In this document: piece by piece, positions 5,308 through 12,565 of the stretch
Position numbering within the stretch: the stretch's first letter is position 1
Layout: every line of letters begins with the position of its first letter
Assembly: GCA_937950385.1 (NCBI GenBank)
Contig: CALFEA010000251.1
Location: 1 to 13,579 of the forward strand
Source: an uncultured Altererythrobacter sp.
GTDB lineage: Bacteria; Pseudomonadota; Alphaproteobacteria; Sphingomonadales; Sphingomonadaceae
DNA length: 13,579 bases
Direction of reading: 5' to 3'
Translations under genes and position numbers: made by a program
Notes under the pieces: generated by a model
Database searches by the model: none
Told to the model about the DNA's origin: nothing
Seen by the model: the letters and a program-made list of their open reading frames with translations, nothing else

Positions 5308-7446
5308 ATGGGCGTTCAAACACACAAAAGTTTCTGCCGTTTTTGCCACGCAAATTGCGCAATGCTGGTGGATGTTGAGGATGGCAAAGTCCTATCAGTG
5401 CGCGGCGATCCTGATGATCCAGAATATGGCGGTTACACCTGTAAAAAGGGGCGCGAATTGCCTGATTCGCACAATAGCGAAGATCGCTTGCATCACAGCC
5501 TGGTGCGCGATGCGGATGGCAATTTCCAAGAAACTGCGATGCCTGACGCGCTTTCCCATGTCAGCGGCGAATTTAAACGCATCATCGACAAATATGGCCC
5601 AGACAGCATTGCGCTGTTTATGGGCTCGGGCGGCTATCAAAATTCCGCTGCTATGATGGCAACGATGAGCCTGGCGCAGGCCATTGGCACCAAACACTTC
5701 TTTACCTCTGTCACCCTCGATCAGCCTGCAAAGGTCTTCACGACAGAACGTTATGGCAAATGGTCTGGCGGCGTGAACACATTTTCTGAAGCCGATGTTG
5801 CTCTGTTCATTGGCAACAATCCCATTGTCTCGCATTACGCACCGGTTGGCGGGGTTCCGCCCTTTTCACCGTCGAAGCGCATTCGTGACCGCAAGAAAGA
5901 CGGTCTGAAATTAATCGTCGCTGATCCGCGTCTGGCTGAGGTTGGCCAATTGGCGGATATTTATTTGCCGGTAAAACCGGGCGAAGATCCAGCACTGCTC
6001 GCCGGTATGCTCAATGTGATCATCAATGAAGAATTGTATGACCGCAATTTCGTCTCCGCCCATGTCGACGGGTTTGAAGAATTGGCCGAAGCTGTCCAAG
6101 CCTTTCCGCCTGACGTCGCGGCGGAGCGCGCAGGGGTTGATAAGGACCAATTGGTGGCCGCAGCGCGCATGTTCGGCGGCGGCTCCAAAGGCTGCGCTGT
6201 TACCGGAACCGGCCCAGAAATGGCAGGCAATGGCACGCTAACCGAATATTTGGTTACTTGCCTCAACACCATTTGCGCCCGCTTCCGCCAAGAAGGTCAG
6301 AAATGCGGCGTGCCGGGTGTCTTCACTGTGCAGCAGGGCGAGAAGCGCGCTCAAGTTGCCCCGCCTGCGCCTATGTTCGGCGCAGAAGGCATGGCCAAAT
6401 CACGCTTCCGCGATCTCGGACAACTGCTTTTTGAAATGCCCTGCAATGTCATGGCGGACGAAATTCTGACGCCGGGCGAAGGGCAAATCCGCGCGCTGAT
6501 CTCGGTTGGCGGGAATCCAGTTGTCGGCTTCCCCAATCAGTTGAAAATGGCGCGCGCTCTGGATGATTTGGAGCTGTTTGTGCAGATCGATCCATGGATG
6601 AGCGCCAGTGCTAAGCGCGCTGATGTTGTGCTGGCGCCGTCGCAATGCCTTGAGCGTGAGGACATCACCAATCTTTCCGAATGGTGGCATGAAAACGCTT
6701 ATGCGCGCTACACAGAGGCACTGGCAGAAGCGCCGGGCGATACGATTGATGAGTATGAAATGCTCTGGACAATTGGCAGCCAGCTTGGCGTGCAAATGAA
6801 ACTGCCCGGCGGCGATGTGCCAATGGACAAATGCCCATCCAAGCAGGATTTCCTTGATCTGATGGTTGCAGGCTGCCTTGTCGCGCCAAGCCAAGTGCGC
6901 GCCGATGCGCAAAAGGCTGGCGGCGCAGCGGTTGTCTATGAGGACAAGCATCCGGTCATCGAGCCATTTGATGAGGAGCAGCAGCACCGTTTCCAATTGG
7001 CTGCGGGTGATATGCCGACCGAGCTCACAAAATATAGCGCTGACCAAGCACGTGCAGCGGGTTTTGACTTCCGGATGATTTCGCGCCGTTCAAAAGGCCG
7101 GTTCAACTCGATTGGCCAGCCGCTCAAAAATCTTGGCAAAAAAGTCACCACCAATCCGGCCTATATCCATCCCGATGATATGGCAGAGCAAGGCATTCAA
7201 GACGGTGACATCATTGAGATTACCTCGGCGCATGCGAGCATTCACGGGGTTGTAAAACCCAGTGACCGTGTGCGGCGCGGGCTGATTTCGATGGCCCATG
7301 CGTTCGGTGATGCGGACGCTGGTAAGCACAATGTCCATGAAATTGGCGGGTCAACCAACCGGCTTACGAGTGATGAGGTTGATTACGATCACATCACTGG
7401 CCAAGCCTTGCAAAGCGCCATTCCTGTAAAAATCGCCGCCGTATAA
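5308..7446 (+). CDS. Molybdopterin oxidoreductase, DMSO reductase superfamily, with N-terminal [4Fe-4S] site
   Basis: A 712-residue catalytic subunit. Domains in order: a [4Fe-4S] domain with Cys10, Cys13, Cys17 and Cys45 (C-x2-C-x3-C-x27-C) and the conserved Lys47; the bis-MGD-binding core (about 60-580) with GSGG (105-108) and the GGNP turn (401-404); and the C-terminal molybdopterin dinucleotide-binding domain (about 590-710) with NPAYIHPDD from 616 and GGSTN from 680. Size and layout match cytoplasmic formate dehydrogenase/Nap-like proteins. At the position where formate dehydrogenases carry the Cys/Sec molybdenum ligand I align Asp137. There is no Tat signal, so it should be cytoplasmic, and no iron-sulfur or membrane subunit gene adjoins it. 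The electron partner is unknown. AAAGAGGAG at about 5290-5298 supports ATG 5308. The substrate cannot be named; a redox step in the pathway of the neighbouring genes is inferred. Confidence 0.93.
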   Translation: MGVQTHKSFCRFCHANCAMLVDVEDGKVLSVRGDPDDPEYGGYTCKKGRELPDSHNSEDRLHHSLVRDADGNFQETAMPDALSHVSGEFKRIIDKYGPDSIALFMGSGGYQNSAAMMATMSLAQAIGTKHFFTSVTLDQPAKVFTTERYGKWSGGVNTFSEADVALFIGNNPIVSHYAPVGGVPPFSPSKRIRDRKKDGLKLIVADPRLAEVGQLADIYLPVKPGEDPALLAGMLNVIINEELYDRNFVSAHVDGFEELAEAVQAFPPDVAAERAGVDKDQLVAAARMFGGGSKGCAVTGTGPEMAGNGTLTEYLVTCLNTICARFRQEGQKCGVPGVFTVQQGEKRAQVAPPAPMFGAEGMAKSRFRDLGQLLFEMPCNVMADEILTPGEGQIRALISVGGNPVVGFPNQLKMARALDDLELFVQIDPWMSASAKRADVVLAPSQCLEREDITNLSEWWHENAYARYTEALAEAPGDTIDEYEMLWTIGSQLGVQMKLPGGDVPMDKCPSKQDFLDLMVAGCLVAPSQVRADAQKAGGAAVVYEDKHPVIEPFDEEQQHRFQLAAGDMPTELTKYSADQARAAGFDFRMISRRSKGRFNSIGQPLKNLGKKVTTNPAYIHPDDMAEQGIQDGDIIEITSAHASIHGVVKPSDRVRRGLISMAHAFGDADAGKHNVHEIGGSTNRLTSDEVDYDHITGQALQSAIPVKIAAV

Positions 7447-7497
7447 GGCGCGCAATCTTTCGCCAGTATCCCCCCTTGATTGAGGACTCAAATCTCT

Positions 7498-8508
7498 ATG
7501 CCTGACAACCGCCGTTTCCTGCTTCAGCGCCGCCCAGATGGTACGCCAGTTCCAGAAGATTTTGAATTGGTGACAGAGCCGACACCGGAATTGGCCGAAG
7601 GGCAGTTTCTGATCCGCAATCACTATGCCTCGCTTGATCCGGCGATGCGCGGGTGGATGGATGCTGGCGGAAATTACATGCCGCCTGTGCCCTTAGGCGA
7701 TGCGATGCGCGCCAGCACTATTGGCGTGGTTGAAGAAAGCCGCGCAGAGGGCTTTGAAAAGGGCCAATGGGTGATGGGCCTCAACGCGCTGGAGGATTAT
7801 TCGGTCAGCATGATCGGCGGCTTTACCCAGCCGATTGATCCCACACTTGTGCCTGAAATTACCAATTACCTCTCCATCTTTGGCGCGGTTGGCATGACAG
7901 CCTATTTTGGTTTTCTGGAAGTATGCGAGCCCAAGGAAGGCGAAACCGTACTGGTCACTGGCGCAGCGGGCGCGGTCGGCAGCCTAGTGGGGCAGCTTGC
8001 GAAAATCCACGGATGCCGCGCGGTTGGTATTGCAGGCGGGCCAGAGAAATGCGCGCGCCTGACCGAGAAATATGGGTTCGATGCCGCGATTGATTACAAA
8101 GGTAAGGATGAGGCTGCGCTGACAGCCGCCATTGCCGAGGCATGCCCCAAAGGCGTGGACGTCATCTTTGAGAATGTCGGCGGAGAAATCCTTGATGCGG
8201 GGCTCATGAACCTCAACCTTTATGCCCGCGTCGGGCTGTGCGGTTTGATCAGCGAATATAATACGGAGCCGCGCGGCGCGCGCAATTTGTGGCGCCTGAT
8301 CGTCAACCGCGCCTCCATTCGCGGGCTGCTCGTCTCCGATTATGTCGAGCGTTTCGGCGAAGGCGGAGCGAAAATGGGCGAATGGGCAGCCACCCATGGC
8401 CTGACCATTGATGAGCATGTCGATGAAGGGCTTGAGAATGCTTATGACAGCTTCATGCGCCTGTTCGCTGGTTCCAATGACGGCAAGATGATCCTGAAGA
8501 TCGCATGA
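7498..8508 (+). CDS. NADP-dependent oxidoreductase, zinc-free MDR (CurA / PTGR-like), second copy
   Basis: A 336-residue paralogue of the gene at 4170. It has YASLDPAMRGWM (43-54), GAVGMTAYFG (129-138), the nucleotide loop VTGAAGAVGSLVGQLAK (153-169), GIAGGPEKC (177-185) and FENVGG (224-229). The two proteins share nearly identical cofactor segments but differ around residues 95-125 and in the C-terminal third, so they probably reduce different C=C substrates. No zinc-site cysteines are seen. ATG 7498 follows TGAGGA; an in-frame TTG 18 bases earlier is less likely. It lies 51 bases after the molybdoenzyme stop and may belong to the same transcript. Its last bases form ATGA with the next gene. 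Confidence 0.93.
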   Translation: MPDNRRFLLQRRPDGTPVPEDFELVTEPTPELAEGQFLIRNHYASLDPAMRGWMDAGGNYMPPVPLGDAMRASTIGVVEESRAEGFEKGQWVMGLNALEDYSVSMIGGFTQPIDPTLVPEITNYLSIFGAVGMTAYFGFLEVCEPKEGETVLVTGAAGAVGSLVGQLAKIHGCRAVGIAGGPEKCARLTEKYGFDAAIDYKGKDEAALTAAIAEACPKGVDVIFENVGGEILDAGLMNLNLYARVGLCGLISEYNTEPRGARNLWRLIVNRASIRGLLVSDYVERFGEGGAKMGEWAATHGLTIDEHVDEGLENAYDSFMRLFAGSNDGKMILKIA

Positions 8509-9281
8509 CGCGCTCGCTCCTCGTCCTATCTTGGGGGCATCCCTATGAGGAGGAGCCATTTGCCGAGCTCATTGGCAATTTGGGCGATTGGGAAGTGACC
8601 CATTTGCTGCATCCCGAAGCAGAAGAAGCCGTGGCAAACGGCGCAGCGCGTGATGCGGATGCACTGCTGTTTTACGATATGGGCGGATATGAGTTTGCCA
8701 ATGATTGGGTCACTTCGCGCCCGCCATCGGAAGGTTTCCGGCGCGCCATTGTCGAGCGTTTCGAAAGCGGACGAGGCGCAGTGGCCATGCATCACGCATT
8801 GGCTGGCTGGGCGGATTGGCCCGAATGGCATGAAATGCTGGGTGGGCGGTTTCTCTACACACCGGGCGAAGTGCGCGGGAAGAAAGTGCTCGATTCCGGC
8901 TATCGGCACGATGTGAATTACAATGCGCAAGTGGTGGCCGATCATCCAATTACAGCGGGATTGCCTGCATCATTTCCAGTTTGCGATGAGCTTTATCTCG
9001 CTGAAATTTTCGAGGCTGATGTCGAGCCGCTCGTGCGCAGCGACTACACTTTCACCCGCGACAATTTTTATTCTGCCGCATTGGGCATTTCCGGCACGCT
9101 TTATTCCAACGAAGGCTGGGATCACCCTGAAGGCAGCAATCTGGTCGCGTGGCATAAGAAGGTCGGGAACGCGCCGCTAGTTTACTTTCAATTTGGCGAT
9201 GCGCCGCAGACCTATAGAAATCCGCATGTGCGCCAAATGCTCAGCCAAGCCCTCAATTTTACCGCAGGAGAAAACCCATGA
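8505..9281 (+). CDS. ThuA-like domain protein
   Basis: A 258-residue protein of the ThuA (trehalose utilisation) family, which has a class I glutamine-amidotransferase-like fold. The N-terminal beta strand SLLVLSWGHPYEEEPF, the middle FYDMGGYEF, and the family signature around GRGAVAMHHALAGWADWPEW (89-108) followed by GGRF (113-116) are clear, as is the late strand PLVYFQFGD. His96-His97 lie where the amidotransferase nucleophile would be, so amidotransferase chemistry is unlikely. ThuA-like proteins are linked to sugar or glycoside metabolism in some bacteria, but many have no known reaction. The start overlaps the previous stop as ATGA (8505-8508), and its own stop overlaps the next start in the same way, so it is translationally coupled on both sides. 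There is no signal peptide. Confidence 0.85.
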   Translation: MTRSLLVLSWGHPYEEEPFAELIGNLGDWEVTHLLHPEAEEAVANGAARDADALLFYDMGGYEFANDWVTSRPPSEGFRRAIVERFESGRGAVAMHHALAGWADWPEWHEMLGGRFLYTPGEVRGKKVLDSGYRHDVNYNAQVVADHPITAGLPASFPVCDELYLAEIFEADVEPLVRSDYTFTRDNFYSAALGISGTLYSNEGWDHPEGSNLVAWHKKVGNAPLVYFQFGDAPQTYRNPHVRQMLSQALNFTAGENP

Positions 9282-9658
9282 CGCCGCTTGAAACTATCGA
9301 AGCTTTTATCGCCGCATGGGATGAGTTTGATCTGGAGAAGATCTATTCCTTTATGGCGGAGGATGTTGAGTGGACCGATATTCCGCTGTCGACCGTCAAT
9401 GGCATCGATCAAGTGCGCGCAAAGATGGACGGTTTTCCCGGCGTTGAGGCTTGCGGCTTCGATATGCATCACATCGCTGCCAATGGAAATGTGGTGCTGA
9501 CAGAACGCACTGATTGGTTCCAGATGAAGGGCAGAAAACGTGTTATCAAAGTCATGGGCACATTTGAGCTCAATGATGACGGCAAAATCGTAAAATGGCG
9601 AGATTACTTCGATAGCGCCGAATTTGTCCGTGAATTTGGTGACTTGGCGGAAGGATAA
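9278..9658 (+). CDS. Limonene-1,2-epoxide hydrolase-like / SnoaL-type protein
   Basis: A 126-residue NTF2-fold protein most like limonene-1,2-epoxide hydrolases (LEH), which open epoxides with an Arg-Asp-Asp centre. The sequence shows IPLSTVNG (35-42), the LEH-like LTERTDWF with Arg77 and Asp79, and GKIVKWRDYFD (102-112) with Asp109, so the central triad appears kept. The LEH Tyr-x-Asn that helps position water before the IPL segment is instead Trp32 and Asp34. At about 126 residues it is close to the LEH core. GCAGGAGA precedes the ATG, which overlaps the ThuA-like stop as ATGA. An epoxide-hydrolysing role beside a P450 would be natural, but isomerase or dehydratase activity of the same fold is also possible. 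Confidence 0.83.
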   Translation: MTPLETIEAFIAAWDEFDLEKIYSFMAEDVEWTDIPLSTVNGIDQVRAKMDGFPGVEACGFDMHHIAANGNVVLTERTDWFQMKGRKRVIKVMGTFELNDDGKIVKWRDYFDSAEFVREFGDLAEG

Positions 9659-9802
9659 TCCAGCCTAACGCCCACTCGCCAATTCGATAGGGTCAAAACC
9701 TCGCGTTCCTAACACTTTCACGCATCGCAAATACGCTCTGCCTGTGGCTATTCTCCAAGCTGAATTAACAATTTCAGCGACCATGATCGGCGGAGCCACA
9801 CA

Positions 9803-11041
9803 ATGAACAAACCTCAGACCAATATGTTTGCGCAAGAAACGCTGGTCGATCCTTTCGATCACTACCGCGCGATCTTTGACGCTGGGATTGATATTGAGCA
9901 TATCCCTGAAATGGGTGCCTATGTTGTTTACAGCTATGATCTGTGCAGCGAGGCGACTGGAAAGCCGGAGATTTTCTCCAACGACTTTACCGCCTTAATG
10001 GGCGCCGATGATGAGGAAATTCAAGAGATCCTCAAAGATGGTTGGGACAATCCGCCTACACTGCTTACCGCCGATCACCCCGTCCACACTCGCAATCGCA
10101 AGCTGGTAAACCTCGCCTTTTCCGCGCCCCGCGTGAACGCAATTGAAGCAGATATGCGCGCCAAATCGATCGAGCTCATCTCCGCCATGGCTAGCAAGGG
10201 TGAGTGCGAATTTGTCGATGAATTTGCGATACCTTTGCCAGTGACCATGATCGCGCAGCAAATCGGGCTTGATAATGACATCGCCCAAGTAAAGGCATGG
10301 TCAGATGCCGCCGTTGACCGGTTCAGCCAATTGGTCGACCGCGAACGGCAACTGGAATGTGCGCGCGCCTTTGTCGAATATCAAAAATACATGAAGTCCA
10401 AGATCGATGAGCGGCGCGCCAATGGCGGCGATGACTTGCTCAATGATCTGGTCGAAGCGCGCGTGGAAGGCGAGACACCGCTTACCGATGAAGAGATCAT
10501 GTCGATCATGCAGCAATTCATGGTCGCCGGGAACGAGACAACCACTAGCACGATTGCAGGCGCGATGCTGCAATTGATCCGTAACCCCGATCAAATGGCC
10601 AAGGCCAAAGCGGCGGCAGGTGGCCGCGATCCCAAGTTGATCGGCAATATGGTGGAAGAAACGCTGCGCTATGAAACACCCACTGCAGGCATGTGGCGGA
10701 TCGTGAAAGAAGACACGCGGCTTGGCGAACAAGACTTGCCCGCCGGCTCAGTTGTCCAATTGCGGTATGCAGCGGCCAACCGCGATCCGCGCAAGTTTGA
10801 AAACCCTGATGAATTCCAAGTTGATCGCAAAAATGCGCGCGCGCATCTCGCCTTTGGCAAAGGGCCGCATATGTGCGTTGGCAATATGCTCAGCCGCAAA
10901 GAAATGCTGGTCGCCTTTGATGAGCTGCTGGAGCGGCTTGATGATTTTGCGCTGGCCGATGAAAGCGGGATTGAGATCCTGCCCAATGTTCTGCTGCGCG
11001 GCGTCACCAAGCTGCCGCTTACTTTCAAGCAGAAAGCCTAA
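9803..11041 (+). CDS. Cytochrome P450
   Basis: A 412-residue soluble bacterial P450 with no membrane anchor. Key motifs: C-helix DHPVHTRNRK (91-100), I-helix oxygen-activating AGNETT (242-247, with Glu before the Thr pair), the K-helix ExxR (Glu286, Arg289), and the heme-binding FGKGPHMCVG (351-360) with the axial thiolate Cys358. It resembles bacterial terpenoid, steroid and fatty-acid hydroxylases, and should insert oxygen into an unactivated C-H bond or epoxidise an alkene. It needs a ferredoxin and reductase; neither gene is in the window, so they must lie elsewhere. The 144 bases before it hold no confident promoter or terminator. It starts the tight run P450 - acyl-CoA dehydrogenase - DUF35 - thiolase, and the next gene begins 10 bases after its stop. 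Confidence 0.97.
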   Translation: MNKPQTNMFAQETLVDPFDHYRAIFDAGIDIEHIPEMGAYVVYSYDLCSEATGKPEIFSNDFTALMGADDEEIQEILKDGWDNPPTLLTADHPVHTRNRKLVNLAFSAPRVNAIEADMRAKSIELISAMASKGECEFVDEFAIPLPVTMIAQQIGLDNDIAQVKAWSDAAVDRFSQLVDRERQLECARAFVEYQKYMKSKIDERRANGGDDLLNDLVEARVEGETPLTDEEIMSIMQQFMVAGNETTTSTIAGAMLQLIRNPDQMAKAKAAAGGRDPKLIGNMVEETLRYETPTAGMWRIVKEDTRLGEQDLPAGSVVQLRYAAANRDPRKFENPDEFQVDRKNARAHLAFGKGPHMCVGNMLSRKEMLVAFDELLERLDDFALADESGIEILPNVLLRGVTKLPLTFKQKA

Positions 11042-11051
11042 AGGGGGCTGC

Positions 11052-12128
11052 ATGAATTTCGACCTGTCCGAGGAACAAGAACTGTTCACCAGCACGGTTG
11101 AGCGTTTTACCGCGCCAATTGACGTCGATGCGCGCCACACCCTGCGCCGCCATGAGAAGGGTTACGATCCGGCACGCTGGTCTGAATTGGCAGAGCTGGG
11201 GCTGATCGCCTTGGCCGCGCCAGAAGATGCGGGCGGCATGGGCGGCTCGCCTTTGGATTTGGCACTTGTTGGCGAAGCTTTGGGCAAAGGCAATGCGCCT
11301 GATCCTTGGCTCGAAAACGGCATTTTGCCTGCACGGCTGTTGGCGGCAGCAGGCGCGAATGATGTGTTGGAGAACGTATTGTCTGGCGAAGGCGTGATTG
11401 CGGTTGCTTGGGCGGAACGCAATCAGCGCTACAATTGGACGCCTGCGGCCACGAAACTGTCTAGCGGCGCAATCAATGGCGAGAAGACTTTCGTTCTAGG
11501 CGCGGCATTGGCCGATCATTTCATCGTAACTGCACTTGACGGCGATGCGGCTGCGTTTTTCCTCATACCAGCGGACCGTGACGGCGTGGAAATGCGCCAA
11601 TATCGCCTTGCCGATGGATCAATCTCTGGCGAGGTCCGCTTTTTGAATGTCGCTGTTACCGACGCTGACCGTTTGGATATTTCCGCTGAAGCTTTGGCGC
11701 ACATCACCGCTGATATGCGCCTGCTTATTGCAGCCGAATTGCTTGGCCTTGGTCAGCGTTTGCTAGATGATACGGTGGCCTATGTAAAAGAGCGCGAGCA
11801 ATTTGGCGTACCCATCGGCAGCTTTCAGGCGCTGCAGCACCGCTTGGTTGAATGCTACGCGATGATCGAGCAATCGCGCTCCATGGTGTATCGCACGGCC
11901 CTCGCCGCCAGCGATGATCCCGAAAATGCACAAACCGCTGCGGCGGGTGCGAAAGCATTCGTCACCGTTCAAGTCGATCATGTCGCCCGAGAAGCAGTGC
12001 AAATGCACGGCGGAATGGGCATCACCGATGAACTTGCCATTGGTCATGCGATGAAGCGCGTTTTGGTGCTCGCCAGCCTGTTTGGCGATGTCGACACCAA
12101 TTTGGCCGATTACGCAAAAGCCGCTTGA
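11052..12128 (+). CDS. Acyl-CoA dehydrogenase, short FadE-type subunit
   Basis: A 358-residue acyl-CoA dehydrogenase, somewhat shorter than the usual 380 or more. It has the N-terminal helical domain, a middle beta domain, REQFGVPIGSFQALQH (248-263) with the FAD-contacting Arg248, and MHGGMGITDE (318-327). Such enzymes make the alpha,beta double bond of an acyl-CoA with FAD. In the C-terminal helix the usual glutamate base (YEGT in MCAD) aligns with Phe344-Gly345-Asp346, so the catalytic Glu is missing there. That is typical of one subunit of heteromeric steroid or side-chain ACADs (FadE28/FadE29-like pairs), but the partner is not seen here. ATG 11052 follows AAGGGGGCTGC. A frame open from 10722 through the P450 gene is not real coding. 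Confidence 0.93.
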   Translation: MNFDLSEEQELFTSTVERFTAPIDVDARHTLRRHEKGYDPARWSELAELGLIALAAPEDAGGMGGSPLDLALVGEALGKGNAPDPWLENGILPARLLAAAGANDVLENVLSGEGVIAVAWAERNQRYNWTPAATKLSSGAINGEKTFVLGAALADHFIVTALDGDAAAFFLIPADRDGVEMRQYRLADGSISGEVRFLNVAVTDADRLDISAEALAHITADMRLLIAAELLGLGQRLLDDTVAYVKEREQFGVPIGSFQALQHRLVECYAMIEQSRSMVYRTALAASDDPENAQTAAAGAKAFVTVQVDHVAREAVQMHGGMGITDELAIGHAMKRVLVLASLFGDVDTNLADYAKAA

Positions 12129-12135
12129 AGGAGGT
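12128..12135 (+). promoter_or_regulatory. Near-perfect Shine-Dalgarno for the DUF35 gene
   Basis: AAGGAGGT at 12128-12135 is nearly complementary to the full 16S 3' end, four bases before ATG 12140, and its first base overlaps the TGA of the acyl-CoA dehydrogenase. It decides the start in favour of 12140 over the in-frame TTG at 12125, and predicts strong translation of the DUF35 protein relative to the neighbours with weaker sites. Confidence 0.8.
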
Positions 12136-12139
12136 CAAA

Positions 12140-12562
12140 ATGCCAGCATTAGCCCCAATTGATCCGGACCTGTGGAGCGATGATGCGCAGCCGCATTTGA
12201 TGGGCGGCCGCAAGCCTTCGGGCGAGATCGTATTCCCAATGCCGCAAGGCGATGCTGCGCGCGATGTGGAGCCCTATAAGCTCTCGCGCACCGGCACATT
12301 ATGGTCATGGACCAGCCAAGGGTTCCTGCCGAAAGAACCCTATGAAGGGCTCGGCAATGGCGAGGGCGAAGGTCCGCCAGACTTTGAGCCGTTTCTGCTT
12401 GGCTATATCGAATTGCCCGGCGAAGTGATCGTGGAAAGCGTGATCGTGGATGCGAAGCTTGAAGACCTCTCGCTGGGCATGGACATGGAATTTTGCATCG
12501 TGCCTTTCAATCAGCACCACACCACATTCGCCTACCGGCCAACTCCAACAAAAGGCGCATAA
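12140..12562 (+). CDS. DUF35 / OB-fold protein lacking the zinc ribbon cysteines
   Basis: A 140-residue protein. The beta-rich run RTGTLWSWTSQGF (50-62), GYIELPGEVIV (88-98) and MDMEFCIVPF (114-123) is the OB-fold core of DUF35 proteins, which normally carry a rubredoxin-like zinc ribbon (C-x2-C ... C-x2-C) just before it. Here that stretch (GGRKPSGEIVFPMP, 22-35) has no cysteines; Cys119 is the only one in the protein. DUF35 proteins bind thiolases or aldolases, as ChsH2 binds Ltp2 in steroid side-chain degradation, or bind acyl-CoA and help the partner. The thiolase gene begins 3 bases after its stop, so the pair is almost certainly a functional complex. Acyl-CoA binding is inferred from the fold only. 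Confidence 0.85.
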   Translation: MPALAPIDPDLWSDDAQPHLMGGRKPSGEIVFPMPQGDAARDVEPYKLSRTGTLWSWTSQGFLPKEPYEGLGNGEGEGPPDFEPFLLGYIELPGEVIVESVIVDAKLEDLSLGMDMEFCIVPFNQHHTTFAYRPTPTKGA

Positions 12563-12565
12563 GCC

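Noticed and set aside
6400..7047. Minus-strand open frame of 215 codons inside the molybdoenzyme
   Set aside because: Antisense shadow of a gene with intact cofactor motifs; its translation has no coherent domain.
9659..9802. 144-base gap before the P450, searched for a promoter or terminator
   Set aside because: TATTCT at 9749-9754 could be a -10 but has no matching -35, and no GC-rich hairpin with a T run is present.
10722..11051. Upstream extension of the acyl-CoA dehydrogenase frame into the P450 gene
   Set aside because: The extension is an out-of-frame reading of the P450 C-terminus; the family N-terminus (MNFDLSEEQ) begins at 11052 after a ribosome site.
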